A DNA stretch of 64,000 nt from Eleginops maclovinus (taxonomy: Eukaryota; Chordata; Actinopteri; Perciformes; Eleginopidae), in assembly GCF_036324505.1 (NCBI RefSeq), contig NC_086362.1, positions 12,211,043 through 12,275,042 of the forward strand, read 5' to 3'. The position numbers were made by a program, and so were the translations under genes. Shown in pieces: positions 51,511 through 64,000 of this stretch. The first letter of the stretch is position 1. Each line of letters begins with the position of its first letter. The notes below the pieces were generated by a model. That model worked only from the letters and a program-made list of their open reading frames with translations. It ran no database searches and was not told the origin of the DNA.

Positions 51511-51623
51511 CGTTCTGAGCGGGGGGAGGGTTGGGATCGGAGGGTCTGTACTCCTCAAAGTCATCCTTGGATTCACCCCCCTCGTTGCTGTCTGACTCCA
51601 GTAGCTTGGCCCTCATAGATAGA
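51511..51623 (-). CDS. map3k11: MAP3K11 (MLK3) exon: acidic linker
   Basis: A 113-nt exon (1 nt, 37 codons, 1 nt) with acceptor 'ctttcag' and donor 'aacg|gtatct'. It encodes LSMRAKLLESDSNEGGESKD, then DFEEYRPSDPNPPPAQN. The split codons join cleanly to both neighbours (AG+T gives Ser; G+GC gives Gly). This acidic, presumably disordered linker lies between the CRIB-adjacent segment and the Ser/Pro-rich region. I cannot align it to a known motif. It is supported by splice sites, phase continuity and position. Confidence 0.88.
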
Positions 51624-51719
51624 CTGAAAGAAATAAAAAGATGGTTTAATCAGGAGAATTGATGGAGTAGAGTTAAATCCCAAATTTTGAAGATTGACAT
51701 GTCAAAGAAAAGGCTGTAC

Positions 51720-51891
51720 CTGCTTTCCTGGGGACTGAGCCGCAGGACTTTGGGGCTTTTAGGACTTTTGGGGCTCTGGGGCCTCCAGTGAGGGCCAGCC
51801 CTCAGGTCCCCATTGGCTTGTTTATGAGAAGGGGCCTCTATGGGAAAGACTGGGCTCAGACCAAACGTCCTGTTGTTGTCACTGGGACTGA
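51720..51891 (-). CDS. map3k11: MAP3K11 (MLK3) exon: SPK-repeat linker
   Basis: A 172-nt exon (2 nt, 56 codons, 2 nt) with acceptor 'ctcctgcag' and donor 'agcag|gtacag'. It encodes SPSDNNRTFGLSPVFPIEAP, then the repeated SPKSPKSPKVLRLSPQES. The first split codon makes Leu with the upstream exon, giving RAIQLSPSDNN, which fits the conserved RFRAIQL of MLK proteins. Serial Ser-Pro-Lys units are candidate proline-directed phosphorylation sites. The exon lies between the CRIB region and the acidic linker. Confidence 0.9.
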
Positions 51892-52119
51892 CTGCAGGAG
51901 GAAAAGGGAGAAAAATAAATGATATAAGTTTGAAAGTCATCAGTATGCATGCTGCTTAGCTGTATCTTAATGAGGTGTGCATTTTTTTAAAGGCAGTTTA
52001 CGCCAATAAATCAACGGAGCCCTGTAATCATTTCCAACACAATGACCTTTAATTGACTCCTGCAACAGATGGAACTCATGCAATGACAATGCAATATTTC
52101 TGCACAGCTTAAGTTCCGA

Positions 52120-52390
52120 TTAAAGAGGCCCTATTATGTTCTTAGGGGTTTTTATTTACTTTTGCGGTGTGTTTTAAAGGTTTTTGTACATGTTAATGGT
52201 CTGCAAAGGCCAGAATCCCTGTGTTCCACAACAGAGCCGGCCAGCTAACCAATCAGAGCAGGCTGGGCTCTGATTTGAGACAGAGGGTGAAAAGAGGTGC
52301 TGCAGCACAAGCAGTATGAGAAAAATAAGGAGCTTGTTGAACATCAAAGCATGGAGACATGTCCCAGTAGAGAAAAAAGAGCACAATAGG
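52120..52390. mobile_element. TTAA-flanked repeat relative, copy 4 (in map3k11 intron)
   Basis: It starts TTAAAGAGGCCCTATTATG and contains 'accaatcagagcaggctggg', 'cagcacaagcagtatgagaa' and 'gacatgtcccagtagag', shared with the copy near 27.5 kb. It is non-coding. It lies in the intron upstream (on the - strand) of the 51720-51891 exon. The right boundary is approximate. Confidence 0.65.
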
Positions 52391-54229
52391 TATGCTAAAC
52401 TAGTGTTCAGATGACCTCATCTTATGGATATAGTTGGTAACCTCACAGTGGTTCACAGAGCAGAGAGTGTGAGATGAGTTAAACCAGAAGAGGTGCAGAT
52501 TGCTAATAGAAAGAGATTTCACATGCCGATCACACACTTTGCACAGGCTCTGACTCCACGTCTAACTACTCACAAGTGTCTCAAAAGCTGGCCTGTGCTG
52601 CTCTCACAAAGTGTGTGAAAGTTTATTCACACACACTCAGCATGGAGATGCGAGGCTTCCTGCCACAACACCTCCCAATATACATACTCCCATCGCACCC
52701 TTCTGAAAAGCTTATGCAGGAATCTCAACAGTAACACCTGACTTGTTAGTCAAAAGAAGAGACACATTTAAACTTCTCTTTTATTTCACTAAGCAAAGGG
52801 GCTGCATATTCCCTCACTCATGCGGCTTCATTTCAGAAATGGGAAAAGGTAAATATTTTCTCTGAATGGATATGTTGTATTATTTCCTTTGGCCCTGGCT
52901 ACACTGCAGGCCTGGCTGCACTTTGACTCCCATCACTCTCCAATAAAATGTTATCAAAGCAATCACAGAGGTCAGGTGACGGTGGCAGCGATGCAATTTC
53001 ATCATGATCGGACCGTGGCGTGCAAAAACTCCCCTTTCCCAGCGTGTTCCTCTTTTAAACAAGTTTTCTTTAGCAATGTGTCACTTCTAATGTCATCATG
53101 TGGTGATGGGATATTTCATATTCCTAACATTTTTGTCAGACTTCACAATTTTATCCTCTCCTCATATTATTTGGGTTTTTATTTAACATGTTTATAAGCT
53201 TCATTGTTTAAAAGTGCAATTTTGTCCACCTGAATCAAGGTTGTAATGGTTATGAATTAATATTTTATTCTAATTTTTGTACGCATTTAAGCATATGACA
53301 AAGGCATGTTACTGCATGGTTAAAGTGCTAATTGTTTCCAGAGTTTAAAAAGTCCCTTAAGAAAATTGGACAGTTTAATTTGTCTTATTATCTTACAAAA
53401 AAAAGGCACAAAGACAGTGGTATTTCAAGAGGTTTCATTCTGCTGTCCTATACTCATTTGTATTAATGGAAAGAAAATCCTGTTGAATAGACTCTGTGGA
53501 GTAATACAAATCAATTAGGCAGCTATCTAGACAAATAAGTTTGCAAAGCCCCAGCAATAAATCACTGCTTACTACTGAGAGGGCAAGCATAAATACCCAC
53601 TAAACACATTTTAATGACAGACACACTCATGCCTTAGTGATAGCCATTAAGGAAAGTCATTAGGAAGCAAAGGAAACCAGCCTTCTATTTGAAGAATAAA
53701 TGAAGCTGGCAGATGTTGCAGATTTACTAACCACTTTGACACATAAATGTTTCACTGCAATTTGTGCTTTTTTGTCAACACCCGCTGGTAATTGTTTGGG
53801 GGAAAAAATCCCTTTCACTGCCTGTTGCTTTACCACAAATTTCCTTTTGGGTTTTGTTAAGACGCCCTTCGACCTACTGGCTACAATTTCCCCCCGAAGG
53901 GAAATGATCCCGGGGCATTTTTCTAGGAGCCCGACAAGCATAAGAGCGCTGTAAATCTCTGCCGCTGCTGCAACCCTTCTCAACCCCTTCTCCTAGAGCA
54001 ATGAATTCCTCCCTGCTTATTTTTAATTCAGTAAACCGCACTGTAGCCACTACATGCATATAAAACTGTGCACTCTTTTTGCTTGGAAAATACAGCTCAA
54101 TAGCTCCCCCCGCTGCAGCACTGGGGAAACTGCAGGCAGGGGAGCGGTGCGGGGCTGCAGTGGAAAAAAGCTGCTGAGAGGAAGTCAGATCATTTTTGGA
54201 CTGGAAGAGACTGTTGAAAAGGGAAAAGG

Positions 54230-54230
<1 letters not shown>

Positions 54231-54260
<30 letters not shown>
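54231..54260. repeat. (TG)15 microsatellite
   Basis: A pure 30-bp TG array inside a map3k11 intron, followed by a poly-G run at about 54280-54288. Confidence 0.95.
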
Positions 54261-54265
<5 letters not shown>

Positions 54266-54438
54266 AAGCAGAGGGAAGGGGGGGGGGTCATGGGAAGATA
54301 AAAAAGATGAGTGGGTGGTAGAGAGCACATGAAAGGGGGAATTTGGAAACTGTGAGGAGTAATGTTGCAACAGATACTGTGAGTACACGCAAGAAGACAA
54401 AGGATCCTTCATTCTTTGCGTTTCAGAATCTCCCCGAG

Positions 54439-54446
54439 CACACACA

Positions 54447-54478
<32 letters not shown>
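54439..54478. repeat. Imperfect (CA)n microsatellite
   Basis: A CA array with single-base interruptions (cgca, ccca). It sits just downstream, on the - strand, of the 54523-54636 exon donor, close enough that length changes could affect splicing. Confidence 0.9.
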
Positions 54479-54479
<1 letters not shown>

Positions 54480-54522
54480 GCTCCTGCGTGTGTTCATCCA
54501 AGGGAAAAATGACTTTACTCAC

Positions 54523-54636
54523 GTTGGATTGCACGGAAACGGCGAAAAGAGGGTGAGGAGCCTGAACCCAAATCAGGGGAGTTACGCCTCTTCTCCAGGC
54601 CTGGGGACGCCTGCACCGTGATCTTATGGATGAAAT
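54523..54636 (-). CDS. map3k11: MAP3K11 (MLK3) exon: end of CRIB motif and post-CRIB segment
   Basis: A 114-nt exon with acceptor 'tgtgttgcag' and donor 'caac|gtgagt'. Two bases complete the Asp codon of the CRIB motif, then FIHKITVQASPGLEKRRNSP and SFRRFRAIQ follow. It matches the DFKHRITVQASPGLDRRR and PRFRAIQL stretches of MLK3 closely; MLK1 and MLK2 read QASPTMDKRK/QASPTLDKRK here, so PGLEKRR favours MLK3. The CRIB motif binds GTP-loaded CDC42/RAC and relieves autoinhibition by the SH3 domain. Confidence 0.94.
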
Positions 54637-55521
54637 CTGCAACACACAAACCAAACGCATGTTTGAACACCAGAACACACACGTTTGTTTAGGCTTCATA
54701 GCTCTGCTTAATTTTAGTACATTCAGCAGTTATATGCAAAGTTGTAGTTTTCGGTTCCTTTTTGTCCCAAATAGTCCGTACTGACTACCATGGAACTAGA
54801 AATTCAGTACATATTCTAAGCTTGGCTCAAAATGTTTCTTTAAGTCAAAGTGGGCCATGTAGGCAGATTTCAGTAGCCTTATGTTACATACATGCTGTGG
54901 CCATTTCATCTCCAACATAGGAAGTAGCTACTAGCGGTGGCTAACAGCATGCTACTTCTACTTGCTAGCTAACACTGCTTCAAAGCTGCAGAGCTCAGTA
55001 AGTGTCAGGAGGGTAATTATATTTAAATGAATAACATTTTTTATTTCTGCCCTGAATTGACATTTTATTTAATTAGTAGAGGTAACTATGTTAGCAGGAG
55101 CAGCAGTAAGCTAGAACTTGCTTGCTAAAGAGAAAAGAAGGCCATTCTACTAATAAGGAGCCTGATGAGTATCAAGAGGGAAATTTAATCTTATAAATGA
55201 TTAATACATTTAGTAATTCATGCCCTCAAATGTTGAAGAATCCAGATGAATCTGCCCTAAATGTATTCATTACAATCTTTAATTTGTACATGTTCCATTT
55301 TAAAAGGGTTTGTGCCCTCAAATGACTGAAATATGTTCTTAAATTATTTATTTGCTTACTTTTTAAAGGCTATTAAAGATTGTGAAAACATCAACAGCTA
55401 TGTCAAAAAGGAGAAAACATTATTAAGGGTTAATCAAATAATCGTAGGTCGACATCATGACTTTAAAATTCAATAATTATAAATTCGAGGGTAGCAGTTC
55501 AGATTTTTCTCTTTTTTATGC

Positions 55522-55932
55522 ACTGTTATCTCGTGATAACGACTTACTATCTCGTTATCTCAATATAACAAAGATGTTTTTCTGAATGAATTTATTTCGT
55601 TATCTCGACATAACAAAGATCGTTTTCTCGTGATAACAAACTAATCATTTCGTTATCTCGATATAACAGAAATGTTCAAGTCTGATGACTGCGCGATGGT
55701 TAATGTGATCATCCTGATTTCAAGCTGCCAGAGCTGCCACTGTCTGGTCCAGTCGTGTCCCAGGGAGGTGAAAATGGCAGATGACATTATTGATCAACGC
55801 ATCAGGATTAAACTAACATAAAGTGTAATTTACCAGTAGGCTACAGCCATTAGCTCTTGTAGGTTGAAATCAGGTCGAACATATTATAAATTATCACGAG
55901 AAAACAATCTTTGTTATATCGAGATAACGAAA
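55522..55932. mobile_element. Inverted-repeat element with 'tcgttatctcgatataac' motifs
   Basis: The left side has three iterations of 'tcgttatctcgatataac'-like sequence (55551-55670). The right side (55891-55932) reads ttatcacgagaaaacaatct, then ttgttatatcgagataacga, the reverse complement of 55591-55637 with about two mismatches. The arms are about 45 bp and enclose about 250 bp. It is a non-autonomous DNA-transposon-like repeat with no ORF; its family and exact ends are not determined. Confidence 0.7.
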
Positions 55933-56770
55933 TTTAAAAATCCATGGCCATTCTCACCTTCCGTAGTTTAGCAACTCAAGGTAGTAAGTAAGGGTAATTT
56001 GCAAATTTACTGATAGTATTAGCAACTAACATTAGTGTTACGGTAAGTACGTGCTTGTCGACAAAGTTGAATAGTGTTGCTAAACTACCTTGTTGGCTGG
56101 CTAGCAAGCTAACATCGGTTTTCGGGTTTACTGAGCTGACTGAAGCTAAGTAGGAAATAGAGCCATTCATTTGACAACTTGAATATCAGCCATACCACAG
56201 CACATCTATCTCCCCAGCGCCGGCCTATTTGTATCTGTATATTTAGCCTCTATACAAGCATGACGGAGCGAAATTTGTGATGCATTGAGTATGCAACCCT
56301 GCAATTTATTAAATGTTGTTTAAATGTGATAAATAAAACCATTCAATCCTAAATAAGAACCGTTTAAGATATCTACAGGAATAAGCATATACACTCTACA
56401 CTCCTATACTGTAGGAGTTATTCCACAGCGTACAGAGTGCAAGAGCAACACAGGATGAAGATATTAATAACAACTGTGGAAAGAGGAAGGGGAAAAAGAG
56501 ATTCAGGCAGATATGGCTAGGAAGAGAATAAAAGGGGAGCTAGAGTGGAGAGGAGCGAGAGAAAAAAGGGTGAGGCAGGGATACCTAAAAAGAAAGAAGA
56601 GAGAGAGAGAGGCATGGAGCAACAGTGAGAAAGTGAAGAGAGGCCAGCCAGCAGTGTATCCATAGACAGGAAGTAACAAGGCGTGGTTGGCTCACTCTCC
56701 CCTCTCATCAACCCCCCCCAACACCACCACATCACCGCCCTGCTGCTGCTGCTGGGAAAGGCCTAACCAC

Positions 56771-56905
<135 letters not shown>

Positions 56906-57438
56906 TTGCTCAGCTTAAAATAAACTCACACACGCATTGAAACACACTGGATGGGAACTGTGTGACTTTGTGATAGTGGAGGATGCTGCAGCGTGTTGGT
57001 CCGTATAAATATCTGCTTAAGTGACGTCTGTCTGAATGTCATTTCAGGGTAAGGAAACATTTGAAAGTGTTTGACATTGCAATGGAAACACAGGACAAAC
57101 TATTTCAAAGGTTTTGTACAACAGCGTAAACTGCCAGCAGTCTGCTTTTCTAAATATCAGTCTTTAAATGTACAGGATTCCTGATAAGACAGCAAAGCAA
57201 CGCTGAGCCACCAAATGACAGTTGCACCACAAACTCTCTGCCTCACCACAAACTCTCTGCCTCACTTCTACCTATCTTATTTTTTGCCCGTTGTTGTTTT
57301 CGTTGCTTCTAAAGACTGAGCCACTAATGGCCCTTGAAATGGGTTTTCTCGTCAACGTCCTTGGCCGACACAATATGGGTAGTTGTTGATTTGTGACAGA
57401 ACAACTCAAAAACAGAACACACAAACACATAATCACAC

Positions 57439-57691
57439 CTTGAGGCTGGCTGATCTTCTCGCCATTCTTGCACTTGAGCTTGTGCTTCTTAAAGGTGCCC
57501 TTCCTCTTCTTTACGTTGGGTTTCTCCTGGTTTTGGTTCTGGTTCAGGTGGAGGATGAGGAGGCTGAGCTCGCGCTCGAACACATCCTGCTCCCACTGGG
57601 CCAGCTGCTGCTCTCGCAGCCGCAGGAACTCTTCTTGAGACTTCTGCTCCAGAGCTGCTCGCTTCAGCTCCTCTTCGCGGCATCGCAGCTC
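57439..57691 (-). CDS. map3k11: MAP3K11 (MLK3) exon: leucine zipper/coiled coil to start of CRIB
   Basis: A 253-nt exon (84 codons plus 1 nt) with acceptor 'cttcatcag' and donor 'caag|gtgtga'. It encodes [20 protein letters not shown], then [20 protein letters not shown], then [10 protein letters not shown]. This is a charged heptad region corresponding to the MLK leucine zippers that mediate dimerisation and activation. The [13 protein letters not shown] wording matches MLK3 (LAQWELEVFEREL). A basic stretch follows ([13 protein letters not shown]), then NGEKISQPQ, the first half of the CRIB motif completed in the next exon as ISQPQDFIHKITVQ. A proline-rich open frame on the same strand is only an out-of-frame shadow. 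Confidence 0.95.
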
Positions 57692-60523
<2,832 letters not shown>

Positions 60524-61252
60524 TCAGGCCAGAATTAGACACAGGATACATCCCGGCACATGCATTACACGGTATCTTTGCAACACATGCATCAGCACTT
60601 TCAGTATAGTGCATATATAGTGAAATGAGACCACCACAGTTTGTTCGTTCATTTGACTTTTTAGACTACTGCCATGTGCGACTGTTTACATATCAATAAA
60701 CTGTTAATGCAAACCCAGATGCTTCACAGTGAAAGTCTTCCAGCAAACAGCGCTAGAATACTCTTCAAGAGGCCCTACTCAGCTTTTCCCTTTTTTTTTT
60801 ACCAAGATGTTATACCTTTAATCTTATTTGAGGTATTTAATGAGGTGATTTTCATTATTAAAATGTTTTGCTTTCCACTGTAAATTACTCAAATAAAAGG
60901 GCCACATGGAACTGTCACCCCCAAGTTACATGACAGCAAGCCATTATGTTCGATAAGGGTGAAACTACTAGAAATGTAATTGGCTATCTATATGTAAATC
61001 GAAACTGGACCAATCCAGTTAAAATAGATAAATAGTTGTTTTATTATAAAATACATGAAATGTGCCAAATTGGACAAAAAATAATTTCATGCCTACAAAC
61101 ATTTGTAGATTAATCGATACCAACGGAAAGTCTAAAATGTCTTTATTCCAAAATTAAAAAGTAAATATGATAATTGCTCAGTGCACCCTGGGTTGCTTAT
61201 ACTTCTGGTCAATTGTTTGGCTATTTTTGCTGTGTGAATCATGTGCTTGTCA

Positions 61253-61299
61253 ACACACACACACACACACACAGACACAGACACACACACACACACACA
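61253..61299. repeat. Imperfect (CA)n microsatellite
   Basis: A CA array interrupted by two 'caga' units. Confidence 0.95.
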
Positions 61300-62164
61300 A
61301 CTTTTGAAGCCACACAATGGGAGCAGCTCTGTATCCTAAGAAGATGAAGCGTGGATTTGGATCTCCCACACTGTCAATTAGCTCTCTCCGGACTCCACTG
61401 AACGCTGTGGAGGCTTGCTAAGTGCAGAGCGCAGGCCGCAGCCTTTTTTTATTTAGTTCTTTAATTACAACTTCCACACACTGCGAATGTGCAGAAAACG
61501 CTGCTCGCTGTTCCCCAAGGCGCTGGCTGTCTCCGCGTGGCGGCTTTGGAGACGAGCGGCCGTGGACAAAAGAGAAAGAATGGTAGAACAAAGATTGCCC
61601 TTCATTTTCAGAACTCTTGCACATTTAGCTGTTTTCCAGATTGTGCTGTGATAGCTGTAAAAATGAACTCATGTGGGGTTGTTGTTCATAGACACGGACA
61701 TGGAAAGTCAGAGGATGTGTGTGCAACACTGAGAAGACACTGTGCACTAAATAGGATACGTTCAAGTACCAGAAAATTCCTTAAGTGGCTTCCACCATTT
61801 TTGATGTCCTCAAGGACGCTTTCAAAAAGGATCTCTGTAGAAGCATGTTCAACTGGCTCCACGTAGGCTCTGTGTTGGGCTGCAAAGAACCATTTAGGAG
61901 TGGATTAAAAGGTCCTAATCCAATAGATTGAAATTAAACCATAGCATATGTGAGTAAATGCTATAACCACAATGCAGCAAAGCCATCCATGTGTATTATT
62001 GCTGTAGGAAATTATTTGTCTTTGCCCTATGCTTTATGCTAATTAAAATATTGCACTTAAAAGCCATCATGAATCCCCTCTCGAGTCAGTTATTAAGGCG
62101 TTATTATAAAACCACTAACCATAATCAAGGGACTCCTTTTTGAGTCGAACACAAACACAGATAT

Positions 62165-62293
<129 letters not shown>

Positions 62294-64000
62294 AGAGCTA
62301 TTCCCATATAAAAGGCTGTGGTTAGGTCTGGTGTGTGGCCTCCCTCTCTGTCTATACTGGAGACAATGGGACAGTGTGCCGTACATCTGTCCCGCAACAA
62401 AGCACAGAGCAGCTCTTTGAAGGGACGCCGTCACATGAGTGCGGCGGTCTTGCTGCCATCCATCATCCTCGCCTTCACTCGCGTCTCACACCCTCTCTCG
62501 CCTGCACTTTCCCCCTTTCTATCGTGTTTTCTGTCCACAGACACATGCAGCAGGACCACTATCCTGCTGAGTTGTTGCAGATAATTACTGTTTCTTGATT
62601 ATAATGACATTTTAATGATCTATAATTGCTTTTGTTGAAGGCTTGGTCATAAACATCATGCCAAAAGGCTGTATTGTTGTTGCATTATGCTAATTAGTAT
62701 TGTTACATCTATGATTATATACTTGCACTCGCTATTTGGGGTGCATAACTGCATTTACACTGAGAAATATGACAAAATGTCCAATGAGTACTCGGAAAGT
62801 GCACGCAAAAGGGTCAAAGAGTTGAGTATAGAATGCTGGACATTTCTTTTCCTCAAAATGTCGGCTACGTAGCAAAATGCAGCGAACTTGGTGTGTGGAA
62901 GAGAAACTCCCTCTGGAGGGAACACAGGGATGTTAGCCTTGAAGACCATTTACAGTACATGCACAACCCAACACAATACAGGAAAGGGGAAACCCCAAAA
63001 AGCAAAAGGGCCTGTTTAAGTGTCCAGTGTGCCCCTTTAACAGGAATGAATGATATTCAGTTATTCCTAACATGTCAATGGTTCTTAGCCTAGCTTAGTG
63101 TTTAGTTGATTTTCAGGGGAAAACCCCAAAAAGCAGTGCCAGCAAGCCCAAGGCTAAAGTCCGGGTTAGCCGCTTTGGAATGTCTCAGGATTGTGGCAGT
63201 GTGAAAGCTTTCTTAGCCCCGGGGCTAAAAGCTCACTTAGCCTAAGCTAACTTAAGAGAGCAGCAAGAGCACAACAGAGGAGGGATGAGGCTGTGGAGAT
63301 ATCATACGGAGAGTCCACAGGTTAACCACAGTAGGAAATGAATGGCAATATAATACTGAAGGCTGCAGAGAATACTGGCCTGTAGCTGAAATCCAATAGT
63401 GTTGATTGATTATTTTATAGCCCTTATGGGATGGAGATGAGCATTAGTTGTTTCTTTTATTGGTTGGTGTGTTAAAACATCAGAATACACGGCACCAAAG
63501 ACCACTCTTTCGTTTCAGTTGCATTATCAAAGGGTTTTATGCCAAACGTCCTTGTGAAATCCTGCACAACCTACTTTGTAAGTCCCTCGCAATCTCTGTC
63601 ACCATAGAAACACTTATATTAGTCAGCTGGAGACTTGTATCACAGATTGGTGCATTTAAACTAAGATCATTAGACACGCCGCTTCATCCATTGGCTCAGG
63701 ATCAAGCCTGCATTGAATATTCAGGTTTATTTATTCCACTCACAACATGTCCTTCAAGCGAAGCAGTAAATATGACTTTAATTCTGCATAAAAATACAAA
63801 TGTAATAATAGAAAAAAAAGCTTTTATCCTTGAATTGGAGAAATTAAACATGTTATTTCTTAGAAGAAAACACCATTAGCGTTTGGAACTACACCTAATT
63901 GCTTAGTCCTAGCTTTAGTGTACAGATATTAGCATTGTATTGATGTTATTGAAAAATGTTTCCCAAAGTCTTTTCCTATAAGGTGCTGCGATTGCATACT

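Larger units (their letters stand above)
51892..54522 (-). other. map3k11: map3k11 intron
   Basis: A 2.6-kb intron with a dispersed repeat (about 52120-52390), a (TG)15 array at 54231-54260 and a CA-rich tract at 54439-54478, only 45 bp from the donor of the adjacent exon. No coding sequence is recognised. Confidence 0.85.

Noticed and set aside
63080..63250. Stretch with several 'ttagcc'/'ggctaa' words and a short direct repeat
   Set aside because: It may be a decayed MITE, but no ends or target duplication could be placed.

Overview
The window is teleost fish genomic DNA, probably from a spiny-rayed lineage. Long introns with GT-AG junctions, two vertebrate neural/signalling genes, very long CA/GT arrays and several fish-type DNA transposon families all point that way. 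There are no bacterial features, CRISPR arrays, rRNA genes or recognisable tRNA genes. Most of the sequence is intron or intergenic DNA.

Left third (1 to about 18.2 kb, + strand): the 3' end of a neurexin gene. Three coding exons are visible (3263-3585, 8072-8150, 15272-16167). They encode the end of the last LNS/laminin-G domain, a Thr-rich stalk, an acidic cysteine loop, a long Pro-rich stalk insert (the splice-site-5 region), one transmembrane helix and the cytoplasmic tail ending in the PDZ ligand EYYV. The stalk wording matches neurexin-2 better than neurexin-1 or -3, so I call it nrxn2; which teleost duplicate (a or b) cannot be told.

Middle (about 18.2 to 46.9 kb): a gene-poor interval rich in mobile-element relics. 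It holds a hAT-type MITE with a perfect 8-bp target duplication, a 222-bp CA array, a 29-bp tandem repeat, TTAA-flanked short elements, an apparently intact Tc1-type transposon with identical 74-bp terminal inverted repeats, a cluster of 'agtaactaagta' short elements and a pair of homologous dispersed repeats. One unexplained exon-like ORF lies at 33899-34046.

Right third (46.9 to 64 kb, - strand): eight coding exons of a mixed-lineage kinase, in reverse order. They run from the C-lobe of the kinase domain (60479) through the leucine-zipper/coiled coil, a CRIB motif and a long Pro/Ser-rich tail to the stop codon at 46931. All phases are consistent and the exons join without a frameshift (about 728 codons). 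The sequence fits MLK3/MAP3K11 best. The SH3 domain and kinase N-lobe lie beyond the right edge.

nrxn2 and map3k11 are tail-to-tail neighbours. NRXN2 and MAP3K11 both lie on human 11q13, so this looks like a compacted remnant of an ancestral linkage group. The proteins act separately: neurexin-2 is a presynaptic adhesion receptor, and MLK3 is a CDC42/RAC-activated MAP3K of the JNK pathway.
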